From DAIDJD01 sp035485275 (GTDB lineage: Bacteria; Oederibacteriota; JAJYGY01; DAIDJD01), in contig DATHOE010000046.1 of assembly GCA_035485275.1 (NCBI GenBank), positions 62,001 to 126,000 on the forward strand: a stretch of DNA of 64,000 nt. Reading direction: 5' to 3'. Positions 15,095 to 23,848 of this stretch are shown in pieces. Made by a program: the position numbers and the translations under genes. Each line of letters begins with the position of its first letter. Position 1 is the first letter of the stretch. Below the pieces are notes generated by a model. It was not told where the DNA came from and searched no databases. It worked only from the letters and a program-made list of their open reading frames with translations.

Positions 15095-16888
15095 CTACTG
15101 CCCGTCCTTGTAGAGGTATTCCAGCATGCGCTTGGCGATGGGGGCCGCGCTCAAGCCGCCCTCGCCGCCGTGCTCCACGATGATGGCGATGGCCACCTGC
15201 GGGCTCTCCACCGGCGCGAAGCAGACGAAGACGGCGTGGTCCTCGCCCTGGGAGTTCTGGGCGGTGCCCGTCTTGCCCGCCACCGACAGGCCGTCCACGC
15301 GCGCGCGCGAGGCCGTGCCGCGGGGGCTCTCCACCGCTCCCTCCATGCCGCGCTGCACAAGGCTCACGTAGTCCGGATTCAGCCCCAGGTCGACGGACTT
15401 GGCGACCGGCTCGGTCTCCACCTGGTCGCCCTCGGAGGAGGTGACGCTCTTGAGCAGGTGGGGGTGCACCAGGAAGCCGCCGTTGGCCACGGCCGCCGTG
15501 GCGCGGGCCAGCTGCAGGATGGTGGCCTGCATGTAGCCCTGGCCGATGGCCATCATCACGGTGTTGCCCGGGAACCAGGGCAGGCCTTCCTTGAGCTGCT
15601 TCCAGGCCGGGTCCGGGACCACGCCGGCCTGCTCGTCGGGCAGGTCGATCCCGGTCTTGGTGCCGAAGCCGAAGTTGCGGGTCCAGCGGGCCAGGGCGTC
15701 CACCTTCAGCTTGAGCCCGACCTGGTAGAAGAAGATGTCGCAGCTTTCGATGATGGCCTGCTCCAGCGCGATGGAGCCGTGGCCGATCTCCTTCCAGCAG
15801 CGGTAGGGCCAGGTGGAGATCCAGAAGATGCCGTTGCAGGTGAAATGGGTCTCGGGCGTGATGGCGCCCTCCTGCAGCGCCGCCAGGGCCGTCACGATCT
15901 TGAACACCGAGCCGGGCGGGTAGAGGCCCTGCACCGCGCGGTTGTCCATGGGGTGGCGTTCGTCGTGGTTGAGGGCGTCCCAGACCTTGGCATCCACCCT
16001 GCCGGCGAAGGCCGAGGCCGGGTAGTCGGGCTTGCTCACCATGGCCAGGATCTCGCCGTTGCGCGGGTCCAGCGCCACGATGGCGCCGGCGTCCTGGCCC
16101 ATGGCGTCCTCGGCCACGGCCTGCAGGCCGGCGTCGATGGTGAGCACCAGGTTCTGCCCCGGCTGCGGCGGCACCTCGCGCAGGATCCCCAGCTCATGGC
16201 CGCCGGCGTCGATGCGCACCTCCTTGCCGCCGTCCACGCCCCGCAGCTTCTCGTCGTAGTAGCTTTCCAGGCCGGTCTGGCCCAGCCAGTCGCCCAGGCG
16301 GTAGCCGCGGTCCTTGAGCCGCTCGAGCTGGCCCTGGGTGATCTCCCCGACGTAGCCCAACACGTGGGCGGCCTCGGCCACGGGATAGCTGCGCTTGCTG
16401 TCCTGCCAGATGGTCATGCCCGGCAGGGACGCGGTGCGCTCCTCAAGGCGGGCCACCAGGCCCGGGTCCACGTCCACGGCCAGGCGGGCGGGCGCGTAGG
16501 GCCGCACCCTCTGGCTGGCGACCTTGGCTTCGACCGCCGGCAGGGGCAGGTTGAGAAACCCGGCCAGGGACTCGACCACGGCCTGGGCCTGGGCCGGATC
16601 GCGCGGCAGCTCCGCCGGCGTGATTCCTACGCTCACCGCCGGCGCGTTGTCCACCAGCACGCGCAGGTGGCGGTCAAGGATCAGCCCGCGCGGGGCGCGT
16701 ATGGGGATCGTGCGGACGCTGTTGAGGCGGGCCAGGTCGCGGTAGCGCGCGCCGTCGAGGATCTGCATCCAGAACAGGCGCACGACCAGGACGCAATAGA
16801 GCGCGGCCACGGTCCAGCCCACGAATCGCACCCGCGCGGCGGTCCTGTCCGGCCGCGGGCGGACCAGGCGGGCCCAGATCACGGCCAC
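15095..16888 (-). CDS. mrdA: Penicillin-binding protein 2 (elongasome transpeptidase)
   Basis: Cross-links peptidoglycan in the elongasome. The order is a TM segment near residues 25-45, a PBP dimerisation domain (about 60-230), and the transpeptidase domain with active-site Ser in PGSVFKIVTAL, the second motif in ESCDIFFYQVG, and KTGTAQ. The STWPYRCWKEIGHG segment after the first motif is typical of PBP2. Length 597 aa. It overlaps mreD by 10 nt and rodA follows it directly, so the three are one expression unit. Confidence 0.96.
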   Translation of the reverse strand: MAVIWARLVRPRPDRTAARVRFVGWTVAALYCVLVVRLFWMQILDGARYRDLARLNSVRTIPIRAPRGLILDRHLRVLVDNAPAVSVGITPAELPRDPAQAQAVVESLAGFLNLPLPAVEAKVASQRVRPYAPARLAVDVDPGLVARLEERTASLPGMTIWQDSKRSYPVAEAAHVLGYVGEITQGQLERLKDRGYRLGDWLGQTGLESYYDEKLRGVDGGKEVRIDAGGHELGILREVPPQPGQNLVLTIDAGLQAVAEDAMGQDAGAIVALDPRNGEILAMVSKPDYPASAFAGRVDAKVWDALNHDERHPMDNRAVQGLYPPGSVFKIVTALAALQEGAITPETHFTCNGIFWISTWPYRCWKEIGHGSIALEQAIIESCDIFFYQVGLKLKVDALARWTRNFGFGTKTGIDLPDEQAGVVPDPAWKQLKEGLPWFPGNTVMMAIGQGYMQATILQLARATAAVANGGFLVHPHLLKSVTSSEGDQVETEPVAKSVDLGLNPDYVSLVQRGMEGAVESPRGTASRARVDGLSVAGKTGTAQNSQGEDHAVFVCFAPVESPQVAIAIIVEHGGEGGLSAAPIAKRMLEYLYKDGQ

Positions 16889-17400
16889 CTGCGGATCATC
16901 TTCACCTGCCGCTGGCGGGGATCGAGGAAGACCCTCTGCCGCACCAGGAAGCCCAGGGCCCAGAAGAGCGGCAGGGACGCAAGGGCCTGTGCGGCCAGGC
17001 GGGGCAGGCCGTATTCGAACACCAGCCGGTCCAGGCCGTACTGGGGAACCCCGAACCTGCGCGCGAACAGGGCCAGAAGGCAGTCATGGAAAAGGGTCAG
17101 CGCCAGCACGGCGGCCAGCTGCAGGCGGGGCTGGTCGCGGTTCACGCCGGGCTGGAGGGCGTCGGCCAGGGCGCCGGCCGCGGCCAGGGGCGCCATATGC
17201 AGGCCGACCGGGCCTCCCAGGAGCGTGTCCAGCGCGAAGCCCGCCAGCATGCCGCAAGCCAGGCCCCAGCCGCCGCCGCGGGCCAGGCCGGCGAAGGCGG
17301 CGATCAGCAGGGGAAGGTCGAGGGGCCACCAGTGCAGGGGCACGCTCACCTGGATCAGCGCGGCGCCGAAGGCCAGGGACAGCATGAGCAGGGCGATCAC
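16879..17400 (-). CDS. mreD: Rod shape-determining protein MreD
   Basis: A small hydrophobic integral-membrane protein of 173 aa with about five segments, e.g. IALLMLSLAFGAALIQVSV and LLGGPVGLHMAPLAAAGAL. It is poorly conserved by sequence. The assignment rests on size, topology and its place between mreC (4-nt overlap) and mrdA (10-nt overlap). It bridges MreC and the wall synthases. Confidence 0.88.
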   Translation of the reverse strand: MIALLMLSLAFGAALIQVSVPLHWWPLDLPLLIAAFAGLARGGGWGLACGMLAGFALDTLLGGPVGLHMAPLAAAGALADALQPGVNRDQPRLQLAAVLALTLFHDCLLALFARRFGVPQYGLDRLVFEYGLPRLAAQALASLPLFWALGFLVRQRVFLDPRQRQVKMIRRWP

Positions 17401-18191
17401 GGCGTCGGCTCCCCCACCCAGACATAGAGCCCGGAGAGCCGGTCCAGGGGGGCCGCGGGCTCCACTTCGACCTGGAGGCGCAGGCCCTCTTCGAGGCGGG
17501 CCAGGCGGACCACCTTGCCCACCGGCACCCCGCTGGGGAAGCTGCGGCTGCCGGGGCCCGTCTCCACCTGGTCGCCGACGCGCACGTCATCCTGTCCGCC
17601 GAGGTACTCCAGCAGGCAACCGCTGCGGCCGTCCCCCCGGACCGCGCACTGCAGGCCCGTGCGGGCCAGGCGCGCCGAGAAGCGGCAGGCGGGGTCGCTC
17701 AACAGCAGGACCTGGGAGCTCAAGGCGCCGACGTCCACCAGCTTGCCGACGACGCCGTATGCGTTGAGCACGCCGGCTTCGGGGCGCAGGGACTGCCGGG
17801 ATCCCACGTCCACGCTGAAGCCTTTGAACCAAGTGGCGGGATCCCTGAACAACAAGGAACAGGGCTGGAGCTTGCCGAGGCGCTGGTCCGGAAAAACAAG
17901 GTGGCCGTCGCGGGGGGCCTCGCGTTCGAGGCGCTCCCTCAAGGAGGCGTTCTCAAGGCGCAGGAGGGCCAGCTGCTGGCGCATGCGCCCGGCCTCGTCG
18001 TCCTCGGGCCCGGCTTCCCCGGCCACGGAACGCAGCCGCGAGGCCAGCGGGGCGGCCACGGCCTGGACGCCGCCCTGGGCGTAATGCTGGGCGCGTTTAA
18101 GCAGGCGCAGCCCGCCCCAGGCGGACACTGCGACGGCCGCCGCGCCCAGCAGCGGCCACCATCGGCGCAAGGGGTTCGCTCGCTCGCTCAT
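17397..18191 (-). CDS. mreC: Rod shape-determining protein MreC
   Basis: A periplasmic elongasome scaffold with one N-terminal TM segment (about residues 11-30, WWPLLGAAAVAVSAWGGLRL). A coiled coil at about 63-92 (EDDEAGRMRQQLALLRLENA) and a beta-rich domain follow, with WFKGFSVDVGSRQSLRPEAG, GVLNAYGVVGKLVDV and VETGPGSRSFPSGVPVGKVV. At 264 aa it is normal. It follows mreB by 26 bases. Confidence 0.94.
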   Translation of the reverse strand: MSERANPLRRWWPLLGAAAVAVSAWGGLRLLKRAQHYAQGGVQAVAAPLASRLRSVAGEAGPEDDEAGRMRQQLALLRLENASLRERLEREAPRDGHLVFPDQRLGKLQPCSLLFRDPATWFKGFSVDVGSRQSLRPEAGVLNAYGVVGKLVDVGALSSQVLLLSDPACRFSARLARTGLQCAVRGDGRSGCLLEYLGGQDDVRVGDQVETGPGSRSFPSGVPVGKVVRLARLEEGLRLQVEVEPAAPLDRLSGLYVWVGEPTP

Positions 18192-18217
18192 GGCACCAGG
18201 GATGTTTTAGGCGGACT

Positions 18218-19261
18218 TCAGAAGTATTCTTTTTCGGGGCGGACCAGTTTCAACAAATCTTCCGTGCTTTCATCGAGGACGCGGCCCGCGCCCGTCACCA
18301 CGCAGGTGAGGGGGTCCTCCGCCAGGTTCACGGGCACGCCGGTCTCTTCCCTGAGGCGCTGGTCGAGGTTCTTCAACAGGGCCGTCCCGCCCGCCAGAAG
18401 CATGCCGCGCTCCACGATGTCGGAGGCCAGCTCCGGAGGGGTGCGCTCCAGGGTCATCTTCACGGCGTCGATGATGTGCTGGAGGGGCTCCTCCAGGGCG
18501 CCGCGGATCTCCTCGCTGCCGATCTCCAGCGTGCGCGGCAGGCCGGTGACCAGGTCGCGGCCCTTGATCTCCATCTTCAGTTCCTGGGCCAGGGGGTAGG
18601 CGGAGCCCAGGCGTATCTTGATGTCCTCGCTGGTCCGCTCGCCGATGAGCACGTTGTAGGCGCGGCGGATGTAGTTGCACACGGCGTCGTCGAGCTTCTG
18701 GCCGGCCACGCGCACGGAACGGCCGTAGACGATGCCTCCCAGGGAGATGACGGCCACCTCGGTGGTCCCGCCGCCCATGTCGACGATCATGTTGCCGATG
18801 GGCTCCTCGACGGGCAGGCCCGCGCCGATGGCCGCCGCCATGGGCTCCTCGATCAAATACACGTCGCGGGCGCCGGCCTGGAGGGCGCTGTCGCGCACGG
18901 CGCGGCTCTCCACCTCGGTCACGGAGGAGGGGATGCTGATGACGATGCGGGGCTTGGCCAGGCCCTTGCGCTGGTGCACCTTGCGGATGAAGTAGCGCAG
19001 CATGCGCTCGGTGACGTCGAAGTCCGCGATCACGCCTTCGCGCATCGGGCGGATGGCCACGATGTTGCCGGGGGTGCGCCCCAGCATGGACTTGGCCTCG
19101 GTGCCGACCGACAGGACGTGGTCCGTGCCCTTCTGGACCGCCACGATGGACGGCTCGCGCAGGACGATGCCCTCGCCGCGGACGTAGACCAGGGTGTTGG
19201 CGGTGCCGAGATCGACCGCCATGTCGTGGCTGAAGACGCCGAACAGGTAATCAAAAATCAT
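18218..19261 (-). CDS. mreB: Actin-like rod shape-determining protein MreB
   Basis: Actin homologue that directs lateral wall synthesis. Visible signatures are MAVDLGTANTLVYVRGEGIV, the phosphate loop region VDMGGGTTEVAVISLGG, and GMLLAGGTALLKNLDQRL. Length 347 aa. First gene of the mreBCD-mrdA-rodA series. The small membrane protein gene lies immediately upstream on the same strand with a six-base gap. Confidence 0.98.
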   Translation of the reverse strand: MIFDYLFGVFSHDMAVDLGTANTLVYVRGEGIVLREPSIVAVQKGTDHVLSVGTEAKSMLGRTPGNIVAIRPMREGVIADFDVTERMLRYFIRKVHQRKGLAKPRIVISIPSSVTEVESRAVRDSALQAGARDVYLIEEPMAAAIGAGLPVEEPIGNMIVDMGGGTTEVAVISLGGIVYGRSVRVAGQKLDDAVCNYIRRAYNVLIGERTSEDIKIRLGSAYPLAQELKMEIKGRDLVTGLPRTLEIGSEEIRGALEEPLQHIIDAVKMTLERTPPELASDIVERGMLLAGGTALLKNLDQRLREETGVPVNLAEDPLTCVVTGAGRVLDESTEDLLKLVRPEKEYF

Positions 19262-19267
19262 GGGTCC

Positions 19268-19501
19268 CTACTTTTTCTTGGTTTTTGGGGCGGCCTTCTT
19301 CTTGGGCGCAGGCAGGGCCCTCTTGGCGGCTTTTTTGGCGGCCTTTTTCTTGGGAGCGGCGGCCGGCGCGGCCGGGGCCGGCGCTTTGAGCGCGGCGGCG
19401 GCGGCCGGCTTGGACCATTCGCTGGCCATCATCAGGGCCACAAAGCCGAAGCACAGGAGAAGGACGATCACGCCGACTAAAACGCCGATGTTGATGCCCA
19501 C
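19268..19501 (-). CDS. Small membrane protein with Lys/Ala/Pro-rich tail (77 aa)
   Basis: A GTG start at 19501 follows AAGGAG by about seven bases. The product has one TM helix (INIGVLVGVIVLLLCFGFVA) followed by a tail made of Lys, Ala and Pro (PKKKAAKKAAKRALPAPKKK), like histone H1/AlgP-type tails. Orientation with the basic tail in the cytoplasm would let it contact nucleic acid or anionic partners. It is six bases upstream of mreB and in the same direction, so it is probably co-transcribed with the shape genes. No family is recognised. A longer frame to 19573 is open but lacks a ribosome-binding site. Confidence 0.6.
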   Translation of the reverse strand: MGINIGVLVGVIVLLLCFGFVALMMASEWSKPAAAAALKAPAPAAPAAAPKKKAAKKAAKRALPAPKKKAAPKTKKK

Positions 19502-19736
19502 GTTTTTCTCCTTGAAAAGGAAAGGTTTTCCGGCAGCCCGCGGAAAAACGGGCGCGAAACGAACGTGAAACATAGCACGCCTGTTTTGCCCAGGACAAGC
19601 GCCTTTTTTTCCCGCATGGCTTGCCGCCCGGCCACCCGCCTGCTATGATGCGCGGCCCGGAAAATCGCCGCGGGAAAGCGACGGTCAAAACCTAAAACCC
19701 TTGGCATTCCGCCTTTTTTCTTTACAGGTGAGCACA

Positions 19737-21224
19737 ATGGTCATGCGCACGCTGCGCAACAAAGTCAGCCTCATCGTCTGGCTGTCCGGCATCCTGCTGG
19801 TCGCCATGCTGATCGGCCTGGTGGCGCCCAACTTCCTCAGCAACAACAAGAATCTGGCAGGCGCGGCCGCGGTGGTCGACGGCCAGCCGATCGACCCCCA
19901 GGACTACTCCAACGCCCTCACCGCGCGCGAGGACCAGGCCCGCAAGGCGATGGGGGAGGACCTCAGCGACGCCGACTCCAACAAGGTCCGCCGCGACACC
20001 CTCAACGACCTGATCGACGAGCAGTTGGCCGTCGACCACGCCCAGAGCGTGGGCCAGACCATGAGCCCCGAGGAATTCCGCCAGGAGCTCATGAGCGACC
20101 CGAGCATGCAGGACAGCCAGGGCCATTTCGACCAGCAGCGCTACCAGCAGATCCTGGAGATGCAGTCCGAGCAGGGCTACACCTGGCAGCAGGCCGAGGC
20201 CAAGTTCCAGCGCGCGCTGCTGCTGAACAAGGTGCGCGGCTTCTGGGCCTGCCAGGCGGTGCTCACGCCCGCCGAAGTGGCCGAGGCCGAGGCCCGCTAC
20301 AACCGCCAGTTGAAGGCCACGGCGGTGGTGTGGAACCTGGAACAGCTGCGCTCCAAGGTCGTCCTGAGCGACGACGACCTGCACACCTACTACAGCGAGA
20401 ACAAGCGGCAATGGGTCAAGCCCGACCAGGTGAAGCTGCGCCAGATCCTGGTGCGCTCGGGCTTCGCCACCTCCACCGCCACGGCCGCGGCCCAGGCCGG
20501 CAAGATCCTGGCCAAGCTCAAGGCCGGCGCCGACTTCAAGGCCCTGGCCTCAAAGGAAAATTCCGACGACAGCGCGCGCAAGTCCGGCGGCGACCTGGGC
20601 TGGGTGACGCGCGACGACCTGCGCCACGAGGCCGTGGCCGACGCCGCCTTCGGCCTCAAGAAGGGGGCCTTCAGCGGCGTGATCGAAACGCCGGACGGCT
20701 TCACCATCGTGAAGGTGGAGGACCGCAAAAAAGGCTTCGAACCCACCTTCGCCAACTCCAAGGCCCTGGCCGCCAAAGCCCTGAGCGGGCAGCGCGCCGA
20801 CGCCCTGGCCTCGACCCTGGCGCACCAGGCCCTGGCCGCGATCAAGGCCGGCAAGTCCATCGCCGACGCGGCCAAAGCCGCCCACGGCACAGTGGTCAGC
20901 ACCGCATGGTTCGGCCGCGACGACACCGGGGCCCTGCCCGCCCTGGGGCCGAACCCGGACTTCGCCAAGGAGGTCTGCTCCCTGGACAAGGGTGATTCCC
21001 TGGCGGACCCGGTCACGACGCCCAAGGCCGTGGCCATCGCGGTCCTGGTTGACGAGCGTCCGGGCAAGGCCCCGGCCAAGCCCGCGGCGGCCCTGGCCCG
21101 CAGCAACGAGGCCCGCCAGGACGCGCTGGAGGCCAAGGCCAAGGCCCTGTACCAGGCCTGGCTCGTGGCCCTGCGCAAGAAAGCCGAGATCGTGGACCAA
21201 AGCGGCGCCCTGGCCTCGAACTAG
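19737..21224 (+). CDS. PpiD/SurA-like periplasmic peptidyl-prolyl isomerase (495 aa)
   Basis: Starts MVMRTLRNKVSLIVWLSGIL with a single N-terminal TM anchor, then a SurA-N-like chaperone region (GAAAVVDGQPIDPQDYSNAL, DLIDEQLAVDHAQSVGQTMS). A parvulin domain lies near residues 230-340 (KLRQILVRSGFA, ALASKENSDDSARKSGGDLG, GAFSGVIETPDGFTIVKVED). Further helical segments close the protein. The layout fits PpiD, which is anchored in the inner membrane and assists outer-membrane protein folding. It is followed three bases later by mazG. The 12 extra residues available upstream lack family similarity. Confidence 0.85.
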   Translation: MVMRTLRNKVSLIVWLSGILLVAMLIGLVAPNFLSNNKNLAGAAAVVDGQPIDPQDYSNALTAREDQARKAMGEDLSDADSNKVRRDTLNDLIDEQLAVDHAQSVGQTMSPEEFRQELMSDPSMQDSQGHFDQQRYQQILEMQSEQGYTWQQAEAKFQRALLLNKVRGFWACQAVLTPAEVAEAEARYNRQLKATAVVWNLEQLRSKVVLSDDDLHTYYSENKRQWVKPDQVKLRQILVRSGFATSTATAAAQAGKILAKLKAGADFKALASKENSDDSARKSGGDLGWVTRDDLRHEAVADAAFGLKKGAFSGVIETPDGFTIVKVEDRKKGFEPTFANSKALAAKALSGQRADALASTLAHQALAAIKAGKSIADAAKAAHGTVVSTAWFGRDDTGALPALGPNPDFAKEVCSLDKGDSLADPVTTPKAVAIAVLVDERPGKAPAKPAAALARSNEARQDALEAKAKALYQAWLVALRKKAEIVDQSGALASN

Positions 21225-21227
21225 ACC

Positions 21228-22067
21228 ATGCCCCAGCGCCCTCCCAGCCAAAAGCACCCCTTCGACCGCCTGGTGGCGGTGATGAAGGCCCTGCGCGCCA
21301 AAAAGGGCGGCTGCCCCTGGGACCGGATCCAGACCCACAAGAGCCTCAAGCCCTACCTCATCGAGGAGGCCTACGAGGTGCTGGAGGCCATCGATTCGGG
21401 CGACGCGGCCAAGCTCAAGGGCGAACTGGGGGACCTGCTCCTGCAAGTCGTGTTCCACGCGCAGATCGCCGCGGAAAAGGGCGGGCCGGACGCCTACGCC
21501 GTGGCCGCCGGGGTGGCGGACAAGATGACCGAGCGCCACCCCCACGTCTTCGGCACGGCCAAGGTGCGCGGCGCCCAGGACCAGACGCTGAAGTGGGAGG
21601 CGCTGAAGAGCCGCGAAAAGGGCCACGCCGGGCGCCGCAGCATCGTCGACGGCGTGCCCGTGGCCATGCCGGCCCTGTACCGCGCCCGCAGGGTCCTGTC
21701 CAAGGCCGCGCGGGCCAACTTCCAGTGGAACACCAAGCGGGAGGCCTGGAGCAAGTTCGAAGAAGAGCTGCTGGAGTTCAAGGAGGCCGCGGCCGGCCGG
21801 GACCAGGCGCACAAGGAAGAGGAGCTCGGGGACCTGCTGACCGCCCTGGTGAACGTGGCCCGCTACGAGAACCTGGACCCCGAGGCCAGCCTGCACGCCG
21901 GGGTGAAAAAGCTGGCCCGGCGCATCGCCGGCGTCGAAAGCCTGGCCGCCGTCGAAGGCCGCAGGATCACCGACCTGAAAAAAACGGATATTCTGAAGTA
22001 CTGGGGCGAAGTGAAGAAGGCCGAAAAGGCCCGTTTGAAAAAAAGCAAAGGGAATAAAGGCCGCTGA
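21228..22067 (+). CDS. mazG: Nucleoside triphosphate pyrophosphohydrolase MazG
   Basis: House-cleaning NTPase that hydrolyses (d)NTPs to NMP and PPi. Two MazG folds are visible: GGCPWDRIQTHKSLKPYLIE, with EEAYEVLEAI and KGELGDLLLQVVFHAQIA, and a second copy with LLEFKEAAAG and EEELGDLLTALVNVARY. Both keep the ExxE...ExxD metal-binding pattern. The 279-aa length is normal for two-domain MazG. It starts three bases after the PpiD-like gene. Confidence 0.95.
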   Translation: MPQRPPSQKHPFDRLVAVMKALRAKKGGCPWDRIQTHKSLKPYLIEEAYEVLEAIDSGDAAKLKGELGDLLLQVVFHAQIAAEKGGPDAYAVAAGVADKMTERHPHVFGTAKVRGAQDQTLKWEALKSREKGHAGRRSIVDGVPVAMPALYRARRVLSKAARANFQWNTKREAWSKFEEELLEFKEAAAGRDQAHKEEELGDLLTALVNVARYENLDPEASLHAGVKKLARRIAGVESLAAVEGRRITDLKKTDILKYWGEVKKAEKARLKKSKGNKGR

Positions 22068-22172
22068 TTTTTCATTGAGTTTGGACCCCAATCCGTCCTG
22101 CCGACGTTCACGCTTTGTCCATTTCCAGCCTCCCGTAGATTGGCCGGCGGCGCCTTGTTTCAAAGGAGCCCT

Positions 22173-23021
22173 ATGCGCCGCATTGTCTGGATCTTAGCGC
22201 TGTGTTGCGCTGTTTTCGTGGCCACGCCCCCTGCCCGGGCCGACGAGCACGGCGGAGGGGATGACCGGCCCCGCGGTGACGGCGGGGCAGGCGGGGGCGG
22301 AAACGCCGGCCGCATGGATGGCGGCGGCATGCCGGGAGCCTCGTCCGGCCGCATGGACGGCGCCGGACCCCAAGCCCGGGCCCAGGCGCGCCCGAGCATG
22401 GGCCGCATGCACCGGCATGGGACGCGGGGGAATATGCCTAACGGCGCGCAAGCGGGCCGCAGTTCTTCCCTGTTCGGCTCGGGTTCGGGTTCGGGCTCGT
22501 CCGCCCGGCCCAATGCGCGCCTGTCCCAAATGGGGGTGAGCCGCATGCCCAGGCGCGTTTCCGGGAGGCAGGCCTCTGATCCGGCCCGGTCCTCTGCCCC
22601 GCGCCCCCAAACCGGTTTCGACGGGCGCGCGCTCGGCGGCCGGGCCATCCCGCGCGGAAGCTGGAGCGGCTCGGCGGTGCGCGGCCAAATGGGCTTCCTC
22701 AGCCAAAGCAGGAACGGCTTCACCCGGGCCCGCGTGTCCGCGCAGATCGGCAACGAATCGAGCCCCGGCCATTACTACTGGCACCAGGGACAGGGCTTCA
22801 ACTATTGCCACTACCGCGACTCCTACGGCACGGATTGGTTCGGCTGGTACCTGGGGTCGGCTTTCTTCTGGACGGAGTTCTACGCCGGAGGCTGGTGGAT
22901 TTATGACGACGAGCAGGACCGCTGGTGCTACTGGTCCCACGGCAACTGGTGGTGGCAGGACCCCGGCGACCCGCAGATGGTCTACCTGTACGACGACGGG
23001 AGCTATATCCCGGCGGACTGA
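22173..23021 (+). CDS. Secreted protein with Gly/Arg/Met-rich region and Trp/Tyr-rich C-terminal domain (282 aa)
   Basis: A signal peptide (MRRIVWILALCCAVFVATPP, cleaved near ARADE) is followed by about 170 residues of low complexity rich in Gly, Arg, Met and Ser, including GGGMPGASSGRMDG. The last 85 residues form a compact aromatic module: GHYYWHQGQGFNYCHYRDSY, TDWFGWYLGSAFFWTEFYAG, and YWSHGNWWWQDP. The density of Trp and Tyr suggests a carbohydrate- or surface-binding unit, but I do not recognise a named family. Start ATG 22173 follows AAAGGAG by a few bases. Confidence 0.65.
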   Translation: MRRIVWILALCCAVFVATPPARADEHGGGDDRPRGDGGAGGGGNAGRMDGGGMPGASSGRMDGAGPQARAQARPSMGRMHRHGTRGNMPNGAQAGRSSSLFGSGSGSGSSARPNARLSQMGVSRMPRRVSGRQASDPARSSAPRPQTGFDGRALGGRAIPRGSWSGSAVRGQMGFLSQSRNGFTRARVSAQIGNESSPGHYYWHQGQGFNYCHYRDSYGTDWFGWYLGSAFFWTEFYAGGWWIYDDEQDRWCYWSHGNWWWQDPGDPQMVYLYDDGSYIPAD

Positions 23022-23032
23022 GCTCATCGCAA

Positions 23033-23068
23033 AAACAAGGGCCGCGCGTTCCCGCGCGGCCCTTGTTT
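23033..23068. terminator. Bidirectional terminator between convergent genes
   Basis: AAACAAGGGCCGCGCG and CGCGCGGCCCTTGTTT form a perfect 16-bp stem with a four-base loop. A/T tracts flank both sides, so it can end transcription from the secreted-protein gene on the plus strand and from the NAD(P)-binding gene on the minus strand. Confidence 0.85.
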
Positions 23069-23119
23069 CATTTCACGAGCCGATCGGCGGGGCCGAAACC
23101 CGGCCCGTCGGCAGCCTGC

Positions 23120-23758
23120 TCAATAGGCCACGGTGATGCGCCGCTTGATGTTCCTTCCCTGTTCCACCTCGTCGATCATGGCCACGGCGTAGTCCTCCGC
23201 CGAGATGCGGCTCTGGCCCGTGGCGTCGGTGAGCAGCTGCTCCCCGCCGATGCGGAAGACCCCGAGGCGTTCGCCGGGCTGGATCACGCCGGGCGGGCTG
23301 ATGAAGGTCCAGTCGAGCTGGTCCTGCAGGCGCAGGAGGGCCAGGGCCTCGGCCCCGGCCTTCGCCTCGACCTTGTAGGCCTCGGGGAAGTGGGGCGTGT
23401 CCATCAGGCGCTTGCCCGGTGCGACCTCCAGGCTTCCAGCCCCTCCGACCACCAGCAGGCGCTTCACCCCGGCCTGGGGCAGGCCCTGGGCCAGGCTCAG
23501 GATGGCGAGGGCCATCAGCTGGGGGCCGCGCTCGTTGCGGGGGCTGATGGCGCAGATCACCGCGTCGTGGCCGCGCACCATCTGGGCCACCTGCCCCGCG
23601 TCGGCTATGTCCGCCTTGCGCTCGGCCAGCTTGGGGTCGTCCAGGGCCAGCTTGCCGGTGGTGCGCACCAGGGCGCTCACGGAATGCCCCCGGCGCAGGG
23701 CCTCCGCCGTGATGCGCCCGCCGATCATTCCCGCCGCTCCATAGATCGCCAACTTCAT
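23120..23758 (-). CDS. NAD(P)-binding Rossmann protein of the NmrA/YwnB type (212 aa)
   Basis: The N-terminus KLAIYGAAGMIGGRITAEAL is the GxxGxxG nucleotide loop of atypical short-chain dehydrogenases. It continues with VSALVRTTGKL, the strand HDAVICAISPR, KRLLVVGGAGSLEVAPGKRL, and LDWTFISPPGVIQPGERLG. This matches the NAD(P)H-binding family (PF13460), which includes YwnB and biliverdin-reductase-like members. The catalytic Tyr-Lys pair of classic SDRs is not evident, so the reaction is unknown. It stands alone behind a terminator. Confidence 0.85.
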   Translation of the reverse strand: MKLAIYGAAGMIGGRITAEALRRGHSVSALVRTTGKLALDDPKLAERKADIADAGQVAQMVRGHDAVICAISPRNERGPQLMALAILSLAQGLPQAGVKRLLVVGGAGSLEVAPGKRLMDTPHFPEAYKVEAKAGAEALALLRLQDQLDWTFISPPGVIQPGERLGVFRIGGEQLLTDATGQSRISAEDYAVAMIDEVEQGRNIKRRITVAY

Positions 23759-23848
23759 GGGGACACCTCTAAAAATCGTTGGTAAGTTCCATTGTCCACA
23801 ATACGCTTTCCGCGCCGCGCCGGATTGAGGGCCGCGCGCCGGGGGCCC

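Noticed and set aside
14876..17767. Very long plus-strand open frame across mreD, mrdA and rodA
   Set aside because: It runs antisense to well-supported genes, its translation is Arg/Gly/His/Gln-rich filler with no family pattern, and long spurious frames are expected at this GC content. The same applies to long frames at 7245-8972, 11850-13955, 27649-29352 and 36490-39126.
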